This document shows, piece by piece, positions 1 to 10,142 of a stretch of 64,000 bases of DNA. The first letter of the stretch is position 1, and each line of letters begins with the position of its first letter. The notes beneath the pieces were generated by a model that saw only the letters and a program-made list of their open reading frames with translations, had not been told where the DNA came from and did not search any database. A program made the position numbers and the translations under genes. Origin of the DNA: Vibrio metoecus (lineage in GTDB: Bacteria; Pseudomonadota; Gammaproteobacteria; Enterobacterales; Vibrionaceae); NCBI RefSeq assembly GCF_000696385.1, contig NZ_JJMN01000045.1:288405-352404 (forward strand), given 5' to 3'.

Positions 1-222
1 AAATTCACTCTCAACATCCAGCGGATGAACACCACAAGAGGCATACACTTGCGGATAAGGATCAATCATCTGCAACATATTAGGGAAAGAGTCGAGAGTG
101 ACGCCCACGGACAACAAATGCTCAACTTTTGCTTGATGTGCTTTGGCAATTACATCACTCACATCCGTGTGCAGTTCTTGGTAATCCAACTTGTCCAGAT
201 GACAATGTGAGTCTACAAACAT
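1..222 (-). CDS. TatD-family metal-dependent hydrolase (YcfH-like), 5' part only
   Basis: Only the first 74 codons are in the window; the gene runs off the left edge. The protein opens MFVDSHCHLD, the HxH metal-binding motif at the N-terminus of TatD-family amidohydrolase-fold proteins, and a GVHP segment follows near residue 66, also typical of the family. The ATG at 222 lies inside the end of holB, so the two genes overlap by 10 bases and are probably co-translated. In enteric relatives the same gene (ycfH) also follows holB. TatD relatives are reported as DNases or deacylases; the substrate of this one cannot be told from the fragment. Confidence 0.85.
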   Translation of the reverse strand, partial: MFVDSHCHLDKLDYQELHTDVSDVIAKAHQAKVEHLLSVGVTLDSFPNMLQMIDPYPQVYASCGVHPLDVESEF

Positions 223-1178
223 GTTTCCTCAGTAATAAATTGGTTAAACCATTGCAGCAGCAGCAACTCTGAATTCAATCCTGTAAATTGACTCAACTGT
301 TCCTTCAATGCTTCAAGAGCGGCGGTCTGTGCGTAAAGTTTATGATAGTGAAAACGGTTTGCTAGTAAGGCACTAGCGGGGGTGAAATACGCTTCCTGCA
401 CCCCAAATTGGATTTTCTGAGCATCGGTCAGCACACACCAAATCCAATCTAGATGGTTCATTAAATCGGCATCAATAAGAGAGATACACTTGAGTTGGGC
501 ACTCATGTCTCCCGCGACTGCGGCAACCAATTGTGATTCAATCTCACGGTATTTCTCCACTCCCCCCTCAAGCATAAACGCACGAGCCTTGAGGGGCGAA
601 TCGGCACAAAGATGGAGAGCATAAGCCGGCGCTGTAATGCCTTGCTCTTGTAACCATGCCAATACCAATTGCGTGGATGGCGCGGTAACCATGAGCTTTT
701 GGCAACGACTCACAATCGTTGGTAGCAAATGATGCACGTGTGCGGTAACTAAAATGAATACACAGTCAGCAGCGGGCTCTTCAAGAGTTTTCAATAGCGC
801 ATTCGCTGCCGATTCATTCATCGCATCCGCTGGATTAATCACGATCAAACGATAACCAGACAGTTGTGATGACTCTTGGGCAATTCGATTTATATGACGA
901 ATTTGATCGACGGTAATCGACTTGCCCACTTTTTCAGGGGCAATGATATGAAAGTCCGGATGATGACCAGCTTGCATCAACCCACAGCTATGGCAAAAAC
1001 CGCATGGTTCATTTTGGCGACTCGTGCACATTAAAGTGCGAGCCATATAGTCCACTAAGTTTTCAACCCCAGAACCTTCAGTCGCTTGAATTAAAGTCGC
1101 CGCCGATAACTTTTCTGCCATCAGTCTAGCTTGCCAGGGTTGCCAAACTGGCACTAACCAAGGGTAAAGCGCACTCAT
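213..1178 (-). CDS. holB: DNA polymerase III subunit delta prime
   Basis: Delta prime is a structural subunit of the clamp loader that places the beta clamp on DNA during replication. The protein has the four-cysteine zinc module (C-x8-C-x2-C-x2-C pattern, CTSR through CHSC) followed by MQAGHHPDFH, a degenerate P-loop as expected for a non-hydrolysing subunit, NALLKTLEEPA, and the SRC motif (IVSRCQK) that supplies an arginine finger. I choose the ATG at 1178, which makes the protein begin MSALYPWL, matching the YPWL start of other HolB proteins, and leaves one base after the tmk stop; an in-frame TTG five codons upstream (1193) is the alternative. It sits between tmk and the TatD-like gene, the usual arrangement. 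Confidence 0.93.
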   Translation of the reverse strand: MSALYPWLVPVWQPWQARLMAEKLSAATLIQATEGSGVENLVDYMARTLMCTSRQNEPCGFCHSCGLMQAGHHPDFHIIAPEKVGKSITVDQIRHINRIAQESSQLSGYRLIVINPADAMNESAANALLKTLEEPAADCVFILVTAHVHHLLPTIVSRCQKLMVTAPSTQLVLAWLQEQGITAPAYALHLCADSPLKARAFMLEGGVEKYREIESQLVAAVAGDMSAQLKCISLIDADLMNHLDWIWCVLTDAQKIQFGVQEAYFTPASALLANRFHYHKLYAQTAALEALKEQLSQFTGLNSELLLLQWFNQFITEETCL

Positions 1179-1179
1179 A

Positions 1180-1818
1180 CTAGTCACAAGCAACCAAACT
1201 TAGCCACGTGATGAGAGCATGGCGAATATCGGTTGCCACTTGTTCAACAGACTGCGCCGCATTAATTAGCACGACTGAATCATCCTCTTCCGCCAATTCT
1301 AGATAGCGTTGACGAGCACGCTCAAAAAAGCTGATGTCCATCTTTTCAATACGATCCAGCTCACCACGGCCACGAGCACGCTCCAACCCTAGCTTAGGAT
1401 CAATGTCCAAGTACAACGTCAGATCGGGTTTAAAATTGCCTAGAGCAGTCTGCTTAAGGCTAAGCATGGTACTGGGAGCAATCTGTCTACCTCCACCTTG
1501 GTATGCCTGAGAAGACATATCATGGCGATCACCAACTACCCATTGCCCTTTTGCTAACGCCGGCTTGATCACGTTCTCAACTAACTGCACGCGCGCAGCA
1601 TAAACCAGGAGTAGCTCTGTGATGTCTTTTAGCTCTTCACCCGGATGGTCTTCTTTTACTAAAGTGCGCAGCTTTTCAGCCAATACCGTGCCGCCTGGCT
1701 CACGTGTACGAGTGATTTGCTCAATACCATGTTGATGTAAGGTTTCAACGACGACTTGAATAGCGGTACTTTTTCCTGCCCCTTCAAGCCCTTCAATTAC
1801 GATAAATTTTGCGTTCAT
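1180..1818 (-). CDS. tmk: thymidylate kinase
   Basis: Phosphorylates dTMP to dTDP in the cytoplasm, an essential step of dTTP synthesis. At 212 residues it has the normal length. Visible motifs are the P-loop GLEGAGKST (residues 10-18), TREPGGT, the [15 protein letters not shown] nucleotide-binding stretch, and an arginine-containing LID ([12 protein letters not shown]), which marks the gammaproteobacterial type where the catalytic arginine sits in the LID rather than the P-loop. It lies 19 bases after mltG and one base before the holB ATG, in an mltG-tmk-holB-tatD series. Confidence 0.96.
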   Translation of the reverse strand: MNAKFIVIEGLEGAGKSTAIQVVVETLHQHGIEQITRTREPGGTVLAEKLRTLVKEDHPGEELKDITELLLVYAARVQLVENVIKPALAKGQWVVGDRHDMSSQAYQGGGRQIAPSTMLSLKQTALGNFKPDLTLYLDIDPKLGLERARGRGELDRIEKMDISFFERARQRYLELAEEDDSVVLINAAQSVEQVATDIRHALITWLSLVACD

Positions 1819-1837
1819 TGTTTCGTTCTAAGTTTTT

Positions 1838-2833
1838 TTAAGTATAAGCCCGCACGGCGCGATTGTGATCCGCTAACGATTTCGAAAAGGTGTGGCCACC
1901 TTCTCCGCTCGCCACAAAATAGAGGTAATTGCTTTGCTCTGGGTTGAGCGCCGCATATATCGACGCTTCACCAGGCATAGCAATCGGTGTCGGGGGTAAG
2001 CCGCTAATCACATAAGTGTTGTAGGGTGTACGCGCACGTAAATCTTTTTTACGGATATTGCCATCGTACATTTCTCCCATCCCGTAGATCACTGTAGGGT
2101 CCGTTTGTAGCCGCATTCGTTTGTTCAAACGGTTGATAAAGACAGCGGCAATACGTTCACGCTCTTCCGCTATCGAGGTCTCTTTTTCGATGATCGAGGC
2201 CAATATCAAGGCTTCATAAGGGGTTTGGATTGGCAAACCCTCTTGGCGGTGTTCCCAGGTTACTTGTAGAAACTTTTCCAATTTTTGATTGGCTCGTTTC
2301 AGGATCTCGACATCGCTTGTGCCTTTAGTGAAATGATACGTTTCAGCTAGAAATAACCCTTCTAGCTTCTCTTGTTCAAGCCCTAAAACTTTAGCGATTT
2401 CAACTTCAGACAGCCCAGTCAGCTGTTTTTCAATATTTTCGTTATTTTCAATAATGGTTCGCCACTCTTGAAAACGACTACCTTCGACGAAAGTAATTGA
2501 AAATTGATGTTCTTTACCTGAAACCAGTAAAGCAAGAGCTTGTTCTAAGCTCATTTCGGGTAGCAGTTTATAAGTCCCCGCCTTAATCTTGGACAGTTCA
2601 GGATGGAAACGACGCACCCAGTCAGCCACAAAACTGCCTTTAATCCATTCTTGTTCCGTCAAAACGATAAGTTCACGACTTAGGCTTGTACCTGGGGCAA
2701 TCGTGACAAGCTGCGCCTGCTCAATCCCTAGTGGTTGAGCAAGGTACTTATCCATCTGATTGACAAAATAAAAATAGCCACCTGCAATAACACAGATCAG
2801 GGCAACAAAAACCAATACCAGCTTTTTAATCAC
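1838..2833 (-). CDS. mltG: endolytic murein transglycosylase (YceG family)
   Basis: Inner-membrane lytic transglycosylase that cuts nascent glycan strands and helps set glycan length. The 331-residue protein starts with a short cytoplasmic end and one hydrophobic segment (about residues 4-24), then a periplasmic domain. Family signatures include ASIIEKET with the catalytic glutamate, [10 protein letters not shown] and [20 protein letters not shown] near the C-terminus. The start codon is GTG and overlaps the pabC stop as GTGA, so translation is probably coupled. Confidence 0.93.
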   Translation of the reverse strand: MIKKLVLVFVALICVIAGGYFYFVNQMDKYLAQPLGIEQAQLVTIAPGTSLSRELIVLTEQEWIKGSFVADWVRRFHPELSKIKAGTYKLLPEMSLEQALALLVSGKEHQFSITFVEGSRFQEWRTIIENNENIEKQLTGLSEVEIAKVLGLEQEKLEGLFLAETYHFTKGTSDVEILKRANQKLEKFLQVTWEHRQEGLPIQTPYEALILASIIEKETSIAEERERIAAVFINRLNKRMRLQTDPTVIYGMGEMYDGNIRKKDLRARTPYNTYVISGLPPTPIAMPGEASIYAALNPEQSNYLYFVASGEGGHTFSKSLADHNRAVRAYT

Positions 2834-3633
2834 GAATTACTACTCTCCTGAATTCGTCGCGTCATACTACCTATCGTATATTGCTGTTCACCAATTTGCT
2901 TTACTGGAGCAACTTCAAGCAGCGCATTGGTGATGAAAACTTCATCCGCAGCCAGCAAAGACGCAAGCTCGAACTCATCAATTACCACAGGCCATCCTAA
3001 ACGTTTTGCTATTTCCATCACGCGTCGTCGCGCGATGCCTGCGACTCCTGCATTTTTTAAACAAGGTGTAAAAACACTACCATTTTTACACCAAAATACG
3101 TTGGCGGCGGTTGTTTCAATCACCCTATCTTGAAGATCGAGACAAATACCATCATCGAATCCAGCCAGTTCCATCTCACGCTTAAGTAAAACCTGCTCAA
3201 GTCGATTATTGTGTTTATGACCCGCTAGCATAGGATTCAATCCCATACGTTGTTCACAAATTCCTAATGCCACCCCAGCCTGGCGCCACTGTTCATAATG
3301 CGCCGGAAAAGCAAAGGCGCTAATAGTAACACTGCTTTCGCTGACTTGAGTAGGGCTATAACCACGACCACCAGCCCCTCGGCTAATGTGTATTTTGAGC
3401 CCCGCTTTGGCATCAGGCAGAACCATAGCCTGCAGACCTTCTTGCACTAAAATCCAATCAGGTTGAGTGATATGTAACGCATCGAGGCAGACTTGTAATC
3501 GTAGCTGGTGCAGCGGCCAGTGCTGAACTTGCCCGTACTGGGTCAAAATAGTGGTGAAACCGCCATCACCATATTGAAAAGATCGATCATTAATCGGCAC
3601 CTGATTGAGCCGCTTACCGTTAACCCAGTACAT
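2830..3633 (-). CDS. pabC: aminodeoxychorismate lyase
   Basis: PLP enzyme that converts 4-amino-4-deoxychorismate to p-aminobenzoate and pyruvate for folate synthesis; fold type IV aminotransferase. I choose the ATG at 3633 (protein opens MYWVNGKRL), preceded by a good GGAG ribosome site, rather than an in-frame start ten codons upstream. The repaired length is 267 residues. Conserved features are [10 protein letters not shown] near the start, the lysine in [14 protein letters not shown], and the ETTAANVFW phosphate-binding segment. It lies between fabF and mltG as in other gammaproteobacteria. The tail of the fabF terminator runs into its ribosome site. Confidence 0.93.
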   Translation of the reverse strand: MYWVNGKRLNQVPINDRSFQYGDGGFTTILTQYGQVQHWPLHQLRLQVCLDALHITQPDWILVQEGLQAMVLPDAKAGLKIHISRGAGGRGYSPTQVSESSVTISAFAFPAHYEQWRQAGVALGICEQRMGLNPMLAGHKHNNRLEQVLLKREMELAGFDDGICLDLQDRVIETTAANVFWCKNGSVFTPCLKNAGVAGIARRRVMEIAKRLGWPVVIDEFELASLLAADEVFITNALLEVAPVKQIGEQQYTIGSMTRRIQESSNS

Positions 3634-3645
3634 GATCTCACTCCA

Positions 3646-3681
3646 TAAAAAGAAACGGCTCAATGCTATGCATCAAGCCGT
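3646..3681 (-). terminator. terminator after fabF
   Basis: Read on the minus strand, a 12-bp stem with two mismatches (ACGGCTTGATGC paired with GCATTGAGCCGT, loop ATA) is followed by TTTCTTTTT. It lies between the fabF stop and pabC. The U-tract merges into the pabC leader, so read-through would be needed for pabC expression unless pabC has its own promoter. Confidence 0.7.
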
Positions 3682-3710
3682 CTGAACTCAAGTAAAGACT
3701 GATGAAGTTT

Positions 3711-4955
3711 TTACATGCGTTTGAAAATCAAGCTACCGTTAGTACCGCCAAAGCCGAATGAATTACACATGGCGTATTCCATGTTCTCAACTTTGCGTGC
3801 TACATGAGGTACCAAATCCACACCCAAATCTTCTTCTGGATTATCCAAATTGATCGTAGGAGGGACGATTTGGTCAACCAAAGACATCACGGTAATGATC
3901 GCTTCAGCAGAACCTGCCGCACCTAACAAATGGCCCGTCATCGACTTAGTCGATGAAATCAGCACTTGTTTAGTACCTGCTTCACCCAAAGCACGCTTAA
4001 TGCCTTTGACTTCAGCAACATCCCCCGCAGGTGTCGAAGTGCCGTGTGCATTAACATAGCCGATTTGCTCACCCGTCACGCCGGCATCACGCATTGCAGC
4101 TTCCATCGCCAACGCGCCGCCAGAACCATCTTCACTTGGTGACGTCATGTGATACGCATCACCCGACATACCAAAGCCGACAACTTCAGCGTAGATTTTC
4201 GCACCACGTGCTTTCGCGTGTTCATACTCTTCGAGTACCATCACACCAGCACCGTCACCCAGAACAAAACCATCACGGTCTTTATCCCAAGGACGAGACG
4301 CTTTTTGTGGCTCATCGTTACGAGTTGACAGTGCTTTTGCCGCACCAAAGCCAGCCATACCCAGTGGTGTCGATGCTTTTTCCGCACCACCCGCCACCAT
4401 AGCATCTGCATCACCGTAAGCAATCATGCGAGCTGCATGGCCGATGTTATGCAAGCCTGTGGTACACGCCGTTGAGATCGCAATGTTTGGACCACGTAGA
4501 CCACGCATGATAGACAGGTTACCCGCAATCATATTCACAATGGTCGATGGTACGAAGAAAGGGCTAACCTTACGTGGGCCTTTCTCCATTAACGCTTGAT
4601 GTCCGGTTTCAATCAGCTCAAGGCCACCGATACCAGAACCAATGGCTACACCAATGCGTGCAGCATTTTCTTCATTAACTTCTAGGCCTGAATCTTCCAA
4701 AGCCTGAATACCCGCAGCAATACCATACTGGATAAACAAATCCATTTTGCGGGCATCTTTTTTTGACATGTACTGCTCGCAGTCAAAACCTTTTACTAGG
4801 CCTGCGAAACGAGTAGAAAAATTGGTAGTGTCGAAGTGCTCAATATTGACGATGCCGCTTTGGCCTGCCAACAAGGCTTTCCAAGATGACTCTACAGTGT
4901 TGCCTACCGGTGACAACATACCCATGCCAGTGACAACAACGCGACGCTTGGACAC
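3711..4955 (-). CDS. fabF: beta-ketoacyl-ACP synthase II
   Basis: Condenses malonyl-ACP with long acyl-ACPs in fatty acid elongation and is the enzyme responsible for temperature-dependent unsaturated acyl chain lengthening in enteric relatives. The 414-residue protein shows the full Cys-His-His triad: the active cysteine in STACTTG (about C164), [11 protein letters not shown], and [19 protein letters not shown] closes the C-terminus as expected. It follows acpP after a strong intercistronic hairpin and precedes pabC. Confidence 0.97.
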   Translation of the reverse strand: MSKRRVVVTGMGMLSPVGNTVESSWKALLAGQSGIVNIEHFDTTNFSTRFAGLVKGFDCEQYMSKKDARKMDLFIQYGIAAGIQALEDSGLEVNEENAARIGVAIGSGIGGLELIETGHQALMEKGPRKVSPFFVPSTIVNMIAGNLSIMRGLRGPNIAISTACTTGLHNIGHAARMIAYGDADAMVAGGAEKASTPLGMAGFGAAKALSTRNDEPQKASRPWDKDRDGFVLGDGAGVMVLEEYEHAKARGAKIYAEVVGFGMSGDAYHMTSPSEDGSGGALAMEAAMRDAGVTGEQIGYVNAHGTSTPAGDVAEVKGIKRALGEAGTKQVLISSTKSMTGHLLGAAGSAEAIITVMSLVDQIVPPTINLDNPEEDLGVDLVPHVARKVENMEYAMCNSFGFGGTNGSLIFKRM

Positions 4956-5004
4956 GATAATATTCTCCGGAATTGAAATTGAAATGAGAGAGGTTTGAGA
5001 GCTT

Positions 5005-5036
5005 ATAAAAATTCAGGCGGCCAGTGAGCCGCCTGA
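5005..5036 (-). terminator. intercistronic terminator between acpP and fabF
   Basis: A perfect 9-bp stem (TCAGGCGGC paired with GCCGCCTGA, six-base loop) is followed on the minus strand by a run of five T. It would stop most transcripts after acpP, giving more acyl carrier protein than FabF. Partial termination at this place is a plausible way to set the ratio. Confidence 0.75.
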
Positions 5037-5043
5037 GGAGAGA

Positions 5044-5280
5044 TTACTGAGCGTTGCTGGTTACGTAATCGATCGCAGCTTGAACAGTAGTGATTTTCTC
5101 TGCTTCTTCATCAGGAATCTCAGTATCGAATTCCTCTTCCAGAGCCATTACTAGCTCAACAGTGTCAAGAGAATCAGCACCCAGGTCTTCAACGAAAGAA
5201 GATTCATTCTTTACTTCTGCTTCGTCTACACCTAGCTGTTCAACAATGATTTTCTTTACGCGTTCTTCGATGTTGCTCAT
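5044..5280 (-). CDS. acpP: acyl carrier protein
   Basis: Carries acyl chains on a phosphopantetheine arm through fatty acid and lipid synthesis. The 78-residue acidic protein begins [10 protein letters not shown] and has the [10 protein letters not shown] motif with the modified serine at residue 37. The ATG at 5280 is chosen because it follows a GGAAAAG ribosome site and gives the standard length; an in-frame upstream extension is not expected. A 232-base gap separates it from fabG, longer than others in the cluster, so it probably has its own strong promoter. Confidence 0.98.
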   Translation of the reverse strand: MSNIEERVKKIIVEQLGVDEAEVKNESSFVEDLGADSLDTVELVMALEEEFDTEIPDEEAEKITTVQAAIDYVTSNAQ

Positions 5281-5512
5281 TTTTTCTTTTCCTTTACAGA
5301 TTTCGCCTAATGCGATGATTCCGTAGTTTATTCGAACTAGGGAAAGTTGCAAGCGTGAGGTTTCTGGTCTAACCACAAATTAGGCGATTTTAACCGAAAT
5401 TCACACCATTTTTGATATAAATCATGCATAAACATTGTGCATGCTACCAACATTTTTCACACAAATTTGCCTCATTTCTCACCGAATAGATAAGATTTAC
5501 GAGGCAAAAAAG
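5281..5512. promoter_or_regulatory. acpP upstream region with an inverted repeat
   Basis: The 232 bases between fabG and acpP are AT-rich and probably hold the acpP promoter; a TAAAAT on the minus strand near 5385 is a possible -10, with no good -35. An inverted repeat CATGCA-N9-TGCATG lies at 5423-5443. I cannot assign a protein to it. Confidence 0.35.
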
Positions 5513-6260
5513 TTAGATCATGTACATACCACCGTTCACATGCAGTGTTTCACCGGTGATGTATGCCGCTTCTGGTGATGCTAGGAAAGCAACTGCAGAC
5601 GCAATTTCACGAGGGTCCCCCAGTCGACCTGCTGGAACCTGCGCTAGTGTAGCAGTACGTTGGTCGTCAGTTCAGTGCTTTTGTCATATCAGTTTCGATA
5701 AAACCTGGTGCAACTGTGTTGACGGTCACACCACGCGATGCAACTTCACGCGCCATTGACTTTGTAAAGCCAATTACGCCCGCTTTTGCTGCCGCGTAGT
5801 TGGCTTGACCTGCGTTACCCATGGTGCCAACAACAGAGCCAACGTTGATGATACGGCCGTGGCGTTTTTTCATCATGCCACGTAGCACAGCTTTGGACAG
5901 ACGGAAAATAGAAGTCAGATTGGTTTCCATGATGTCTGACCATTCTTCTTCTTTCATGCGCATCAGCAGGTTATCGCGAGTGATACCGGCGTTGTTCACC
6001 AGAATATCCACGCCGCCAAACTCATCGGTAATCGCTTTCAGAACCGTTTCAATCGACTCAGGATTGGTCACATTCAAGGCCATGCCTTTGCCATTGTCAC
6101 CCAAGTAGTCACTGATCGCTTGCGCACCGCTTTCGCTGGTTGCCGTACCAATCACTTTGGCACCACGTTCAGCTAACAGTTCAGCAATCGCTTTACCAAT
6201 GCCGCGGCTTGCGCCAGTCACAAGAGCAACTTTGCCCTCTAGATTCATGAATTGACTCAT
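5513..6260 (-). CDS. fabG: 3-oxoacyl-ACP reductase, frameshifted in this sequence
   Basis: NADPH-dependent reduction of beta-ketoacyl-ACP in fatty acid synthesis. Motifs are TGASRGIG (Rossmann glycines), NNAG, Ser142, and the YxxxK pair Tyr155/Lys159 in NYAAAKAG. The frame stops early after MTKALN (stop at 5667-5669). Dropping one extra base at 5669 restores [12 protein letters not shown] and continues to HVNGGMYMI with a stop at 5513, giving 248 residues. The ATG at 6260 follows AGGAAAAAAAC. The gene is essential in related bacteria, so the break is most likely a sequencing error. Confidence 0.93.
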
Positions 6261-6275
6261 GTTTTTTTCCTGTTG

Positions 6276-7199
6276 TTATTTCACCGCATCCAAAGAAGCC
6301 ACATCATTTACCGCGGCACCTTCAAGGGTTTTTACAATACGTTTTGTTAGACCAGTCAATACTTTACCCGGCCCCATTTCAATCAGCTTTTCGACAGCTT
6401 GCGCGCTCATTTGTTCAACACACTCAGTCCAACGAACTGGGCTGTAGAGTTGACGAATCAACGCATCTTTAATTTTTGCCGGATCCGTTTCAGCCGCGAC
6501 ATCAACGTTATTGATGACTGGAATTTGTGGTGCATTGAATTCAAGCTCTGCTAAAGTTTTTGCCAATTCATCGGCAGCAGGCTTCATCAACGCGCAGTGT
6601 GATGGTACGGAAACTGGCAGAGGCAGAGCACGTTTTGCTCCCGCTTCTTTACACAGAACACCAGCACGTTCAACCGCGTCTTTTTGACCTGCGATAACCA
6701 CTTGGCCTGGCGAGTTAAAGTTTACGGGAGAAACCACTTCACCTTGCGCCGCATCTGCACATGCTTTGGCAATCGCGTCATCTTCTAGACCAATGATCGC
6801 GTACATTGCGCCCGTGCCTGCTGGCACAGCTTGTTGCATCAATTGACCACGCAGCTCAACTAGCTTGATCGCTTGTTTAAAATCGATCACGTCAGCACAC
6901 ACTAATGCTGAATACTCACCCAAGCTGTGACCGGCTAAAACCGCAGGCTGCTCAAGGCCCAGCTGCTGCCATACACGCCAAATCGCTACTGATGCCGCTA
7001 GCAAAGCCGGTTGAGTACGGAAGGTTTGGTTAAGATCTTCCACTGGACCATCTTGAACCAATGCCCACAGATCGTAACCAAGCACTTCTGAAGCCTCGGC
7101 GAATGTGTGTTTTACAACGTCATACTGCTCGGCAAGGTCAGCCAGCATACCTACTGCTTGCGAGCCCTGACCTGGAAATACGATAGCAAACTTACTCAT
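6276..7199 (-). CDS. fabD: malonyl-CoA:ACP transacylase
   Basis: Loads malonyl groups from CoA onto ACP. The 307-residue protein has the nucleophile in GHSLGE (Ser92), the arginine in LVELRGQLMQ, and the histidine in VSVPSHCALM. The start at 7199 (MSKFAIVFPGQGSQ) is chosen over one five codons upstream because it has an AAGGAAAG ribosome site and matches family N-termini. It lies 15 bases before fabG and about 70 after fabH. Confidence 0.97.
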   Translation of the reverse strand: MSKFAIVFPGQGSQAVGMLADLAEQYDVVKHTFAEASEVLGYDLWALVQDGPVEDLNQTFRTQPALLAASVAIWRVWQQLGLEQPAVLAGHSLGEYSALVCADVIDFKQAIKLVELRGQLMQQAVPAGTGAMYAIIGLEDDAIAKACADAAQGEVVSPVNFNSPGQVVIAGQKDAVERAGVLCKEAGAKRALPLPVSVPSHCALMKPAADELAKTLAELEFNAPQIPVINNVDVAAETDPAKIKDALIRQLYSPVRWTECVEQMSAQAVEKLIEMGPGKVLTGLTKRIVKTLEGAAVNDVASLDAVK

Positions 7200-7268
7200 C
7201 AATCTTTCCTTCATCTAAGAATGGATAAGGAGTCCAAAGACCCCTTAAAGTCAAAATTCATTGTGCGT

Positions 7269-8220
7269 TTAGAATTTCACCAGAGCAGAGCCCCACGTGA
7301 AACCGCCACCAAAGGCTTCGAGCAGTAGCATCTGCCCACGCTGGATACGACCATCGCGTACCGCTTCATCCAACGCTGTTGGAACGGTCGCCGCCGAGGT
7401 ATTGCCGTGACGATCTAAGGTAATCACCACCTGATCCAACGACATCGACAGTTTTTTTCGCTGTCGCAGAAATAATTCGATAGTTGGCTTGATGCGGTAC
7501 CAGCCAATCGAGCTCAGATTTGTGCATATTGTTGGCTTCTAATGTATCAACAACCAACTTCGACAACTGAGTCACCGCAACTTTAAAGACTTCATTGCCT
7601 GCCATGTGTAGCCACTTATCACTGTCACCACCACGAACTGGCACTTCAAGACTGAGTAAGTCACCATACTCACCATCCGCATGAATGTGAGTAGAAAGAA
7701 TGCCCGGCTCATTGCTTGCACCAATCACTACCGCGCCAGCACCATCACCAAACAAGATAATGGTTGAACGATCCGTAGGATCACAAGACTTCGATAGTGC
7801 ATCGGAGCCAATCACGAGAATATTTTTGCAAACACCTGATTTTACATGCTGATCCGCAATCGATAAGGCATACATAAAACCAGAACAAGCGGCAGCTAAA
7901 TCAAACGCAGGACAACCTTTAATCCCCAGCTTACCTTGCACTTGGCAGGCCGCTGACGGGAAAGTGTGGCTTGCACTGGTCGTGGCCACAATAATCATGT
8001 CGATGTCGTTTTTATCGATTCCCGCCATTTCTATGGCATTTTGTGCGGCATAGAAGGCCATATCGGCAACAGTTTCATTCTCAGCAGCAATGCGACGCTC
8101 GCGAATACCAGTACGAGCGACAATCCACTCATCACTGGTCTCTACCATTTTCTCTAAGTCTGCGTTAGTACGCACCTGAGATGGCAGGTAGCTGCCAGTA
8201 CCTAAAATTTTGCTATACAT
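7269..8220 (-). CDS. fabH: beta-ketoacyl-ACP synthase III, frameshifted in this sequence
   Basis: Starts fatty acid synthesis by condensing acetyl-CoA with malonyl-ACP. The active cysteine is in AAACSGF (C112) and the histidine in [11 protein letters not shown]. After SATAKK the reading frame is lost in a run of seven T (plus strand 7452-7458). With six, the protein continues [10 protein letters not shown], the third catalytic residue appears in [10 protein letters not shown], and it ends [14 protein letters not shown] at 7269, giving the standard 316 residues. A GAGAGG ribosome site overlaps the end of plsX. Essential or near-essential in relatives; the break looks like a homopolymer error. 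Confidence 0.93.
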
Positions 8221-8225
8221 GAAGA

Positions 8226-9253
8226 CTAATAATGCCTCTCGAGTAAAACCGCTTCCAAACGATCGCTTATACGGCTGGGTACTTGTCGTTTCACCTCATG
8301 TACCGCTTCAGAAATCGCATTCACGACAGCGGATACATCAGCACTTCCATGACTCTTAATGACAATGCCGCGCAATCCTAGCAAACTTGCGCCGTTATAC
8401 TGGTCGGGGTTCTAGGGTTTTTAATTCAGTAAAAAGCTACAGAAAACAGTTTTCTTGCTATCCAACCCTTTATGGATGAGCCTAAAAGTGACTTTTTTAA
8501 CTTATCGATAAAGAGTTGCGCCGTTCCTTCACACGCTTTAAGGCAAACATTTCCGACAAAGCCATCGCACACTATCACATCTGCCGCATCGGTTAACAGC
8601 TGATTACCCTCAATGTAACCAATGAAATTGATCGCTTGAGTTTGAGTCAGCATTTCTGCACAACGCTTAACCAGATCGTTACCTTTAATCTCCTCCGCGC
8701 CAATGTTTAAAATCGCAACACGTGGAGCTTGCTGCAAATGCTGCTCAGCGAGCGCGGCACCCATCACGGCAAATTGAAATAGAGAGTCGGCATCACTTGA
8801 GACATTGGCCCCTAAATCAAGCATCCAGGTTTTGCGACCGGATACGGTGGGCAATGCTGAAACCAGCGCGGGACGATCAATACCCGGAAGAAGTTTGAGA
8901 CGAAAACGCGATAGCGCCATCAGCGCACCGGTATTTCCACCACTGACACACGCATCCGCTTGATTATCAGCAACGAGATCTATCGCAATACCCATAGAGC
9001 TACCAGCACTGTGACGCAGCGCGAGCGAGGGTTTTTCGGAGTTGGAGATGACACGGTCACTGTGCTCAATACTTAAACGAGTATTGGGTGAGTAACCTAG
9101 GAGAGAGAGTTGTTGAGCAATCTGATGACGATCACCCACTAAGATCACTTTTAGCTCTGGGAAATGTGACAGTGCCTGCACGGCGGCAGGCACTGTAACG
9201 CGTGGACCGAAATCCCCGCCCATTGCATCAAGTGCAACGGTTAAATTTTGCAA
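8226..9253 (-). CDS. plsX: phosphate acyltransferase, with two frame errors
   Basis: Converts acyl-ACP to acyl-phosphate, the acyl donor for glycerol-3-phosphate acylation in phospholipid synthesis. The start (TTG, opening [17 protein letters not shown]) and [28 protein letters not shown] are family signatures. The frame breaks at RKLFS. Removing one base at 8439 and another at 8412 restores [20 protein letters not shown], then [11 protein letters not shown], and a stop at 8226, giving 341 residues, the normal length. Both breaks are extra bases within 30 bp. fabH begins five bases downstream. Confidence 0.92.
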
Positions 9254-9262
9254 AGGTCAACC

Positions 9263-9433
9263 TTACTTGTTGATAACCTTTTTACCACGGTAGTAACCTT
9301 CAGCGGTTACGTTGTGGCGCAGGTGAGTTTCACCTGAAGTTGCGTCTACAGATAGCGCTGCAGCAGTTAGCGCATCGTGTGAACGACGCATGCCACGTCT
9401 TGAACGTGTTTTACGGTTTTGTTGTACGGCCAT
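9263..9433 (-). CDS. rpmF: 50S ribosomal protein L32
   Basis: A 56-residue basic protein, [20 protein letters not shown] at the start and a GYYRGKKV segment near the end, clearly L32. It sits between yceD and plsX, the conserved order that ties ribosome production to lipid synthesis. An AGGAGTAGGGTCC stretch precedes the ATG at 9433. Confidence 0.97.
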   Translation of the reverse strand: MAVQQNRKTRSRRGMRRSHDALTAAALSVDATSGETHLRHNVTAEGYYRGKKVINK

Positions 9434-9467
9434 GGACCCTACTCCTATGTTAAGAATGCTTAGCGAA

Positions 9468-9992
9468 TTACTTCTTCAAGCTTTTTAAAACATCGAATGG
9501 ATTCGGCTTCTCTTCCAAAACTTCTTCCGGAAGTTCACCAAATACCAAATTGTCTGAATCAACGCTACAATCCGCTTCGTCGTGCATTGCTACTTGAGGC
9601 AAATTTAAGATGAACTCGTCTTCAACTAACTGAACTAGGTCAACCTCGCCAAACTCGTTTAGATCTACCAAATCATACTCGTCTGGGGCGTCTTCTTCAC
9701 TTTTACGACCTAAATAAGGGGTATAAGTAAATTCAACTTCGCACTCGTGTGCGAAAACCTCGTTACAGCGCTGACACTCTAAATCAACTTCGATGTTAGC
9801 TTTACCAGAGATAACAACCAGTTGCTGTTCATCAATCTCAAATGACAATGAAACTTCAGCGTCGCGTTTAACGCCTGCGACTGACTCCTCTAAGCGCTTG
9901 AATAAATTAACTTGGATGATGCCATCAAAGTCTAATCTTTTCTGAGCGGCCTTAGCCGGATCAACCGTTCGCGGTATTTTTACCTTTTGCAT
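9468..9992 (-). CDS. yceD: YceD/DUF177 family protein
   Basis: A 174-residue acidic protein starting [16 protein letters not shown], with the paired-cysteine LECQRC segment near residue 90 that marks the DUF177 family. It is the first gene of the yceD-rpmF-plsX-fab series. DUF177 proteins have been linked to 23S rRNA accumulation in plants and bacteria, but the biochemical role here is not shown by sequence alone. Confidence 0.92.
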   Translation of the reverse strand: MQKVKIPRTVDPAKAAQKRLDFDGIIQVNLFKRLEESVAGVKRDAEVSLSFEIDEQQLVVISGKANIEVDLECQRCNEVFAHECEVEFTYTPYLGRKSEEDAPDEYDLVDLNEFGEVDLVQLVEDEFILNLPQVAMHDEADCSVDSDNLVFGELPEEVLEEKPNPFDVLKSLKK

Positions 9993-10142
9993 AGGGCGCG
10001 AATATTATCTTCCAAAACAGATTTAGTCAAAGAAAAAGGCAAAAAAACTTTGGTTTTTTTTCCCTTTCCTACAGAGAGCATTATGAACAGCGCATTAGGA
10101 TACGTTATGCTGCTGTCAAACACGCGATGATTGTAAAGTAAA

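Noticed and set aside
5513..6260. Programmed ribosomal frameshifting in fabG and the other broken genes
   Set aside because: No slippery heptamer with a downstream structure is seen at the breaks, the families are not known for it, and ten genes with the same kind of extra base fit errors better.
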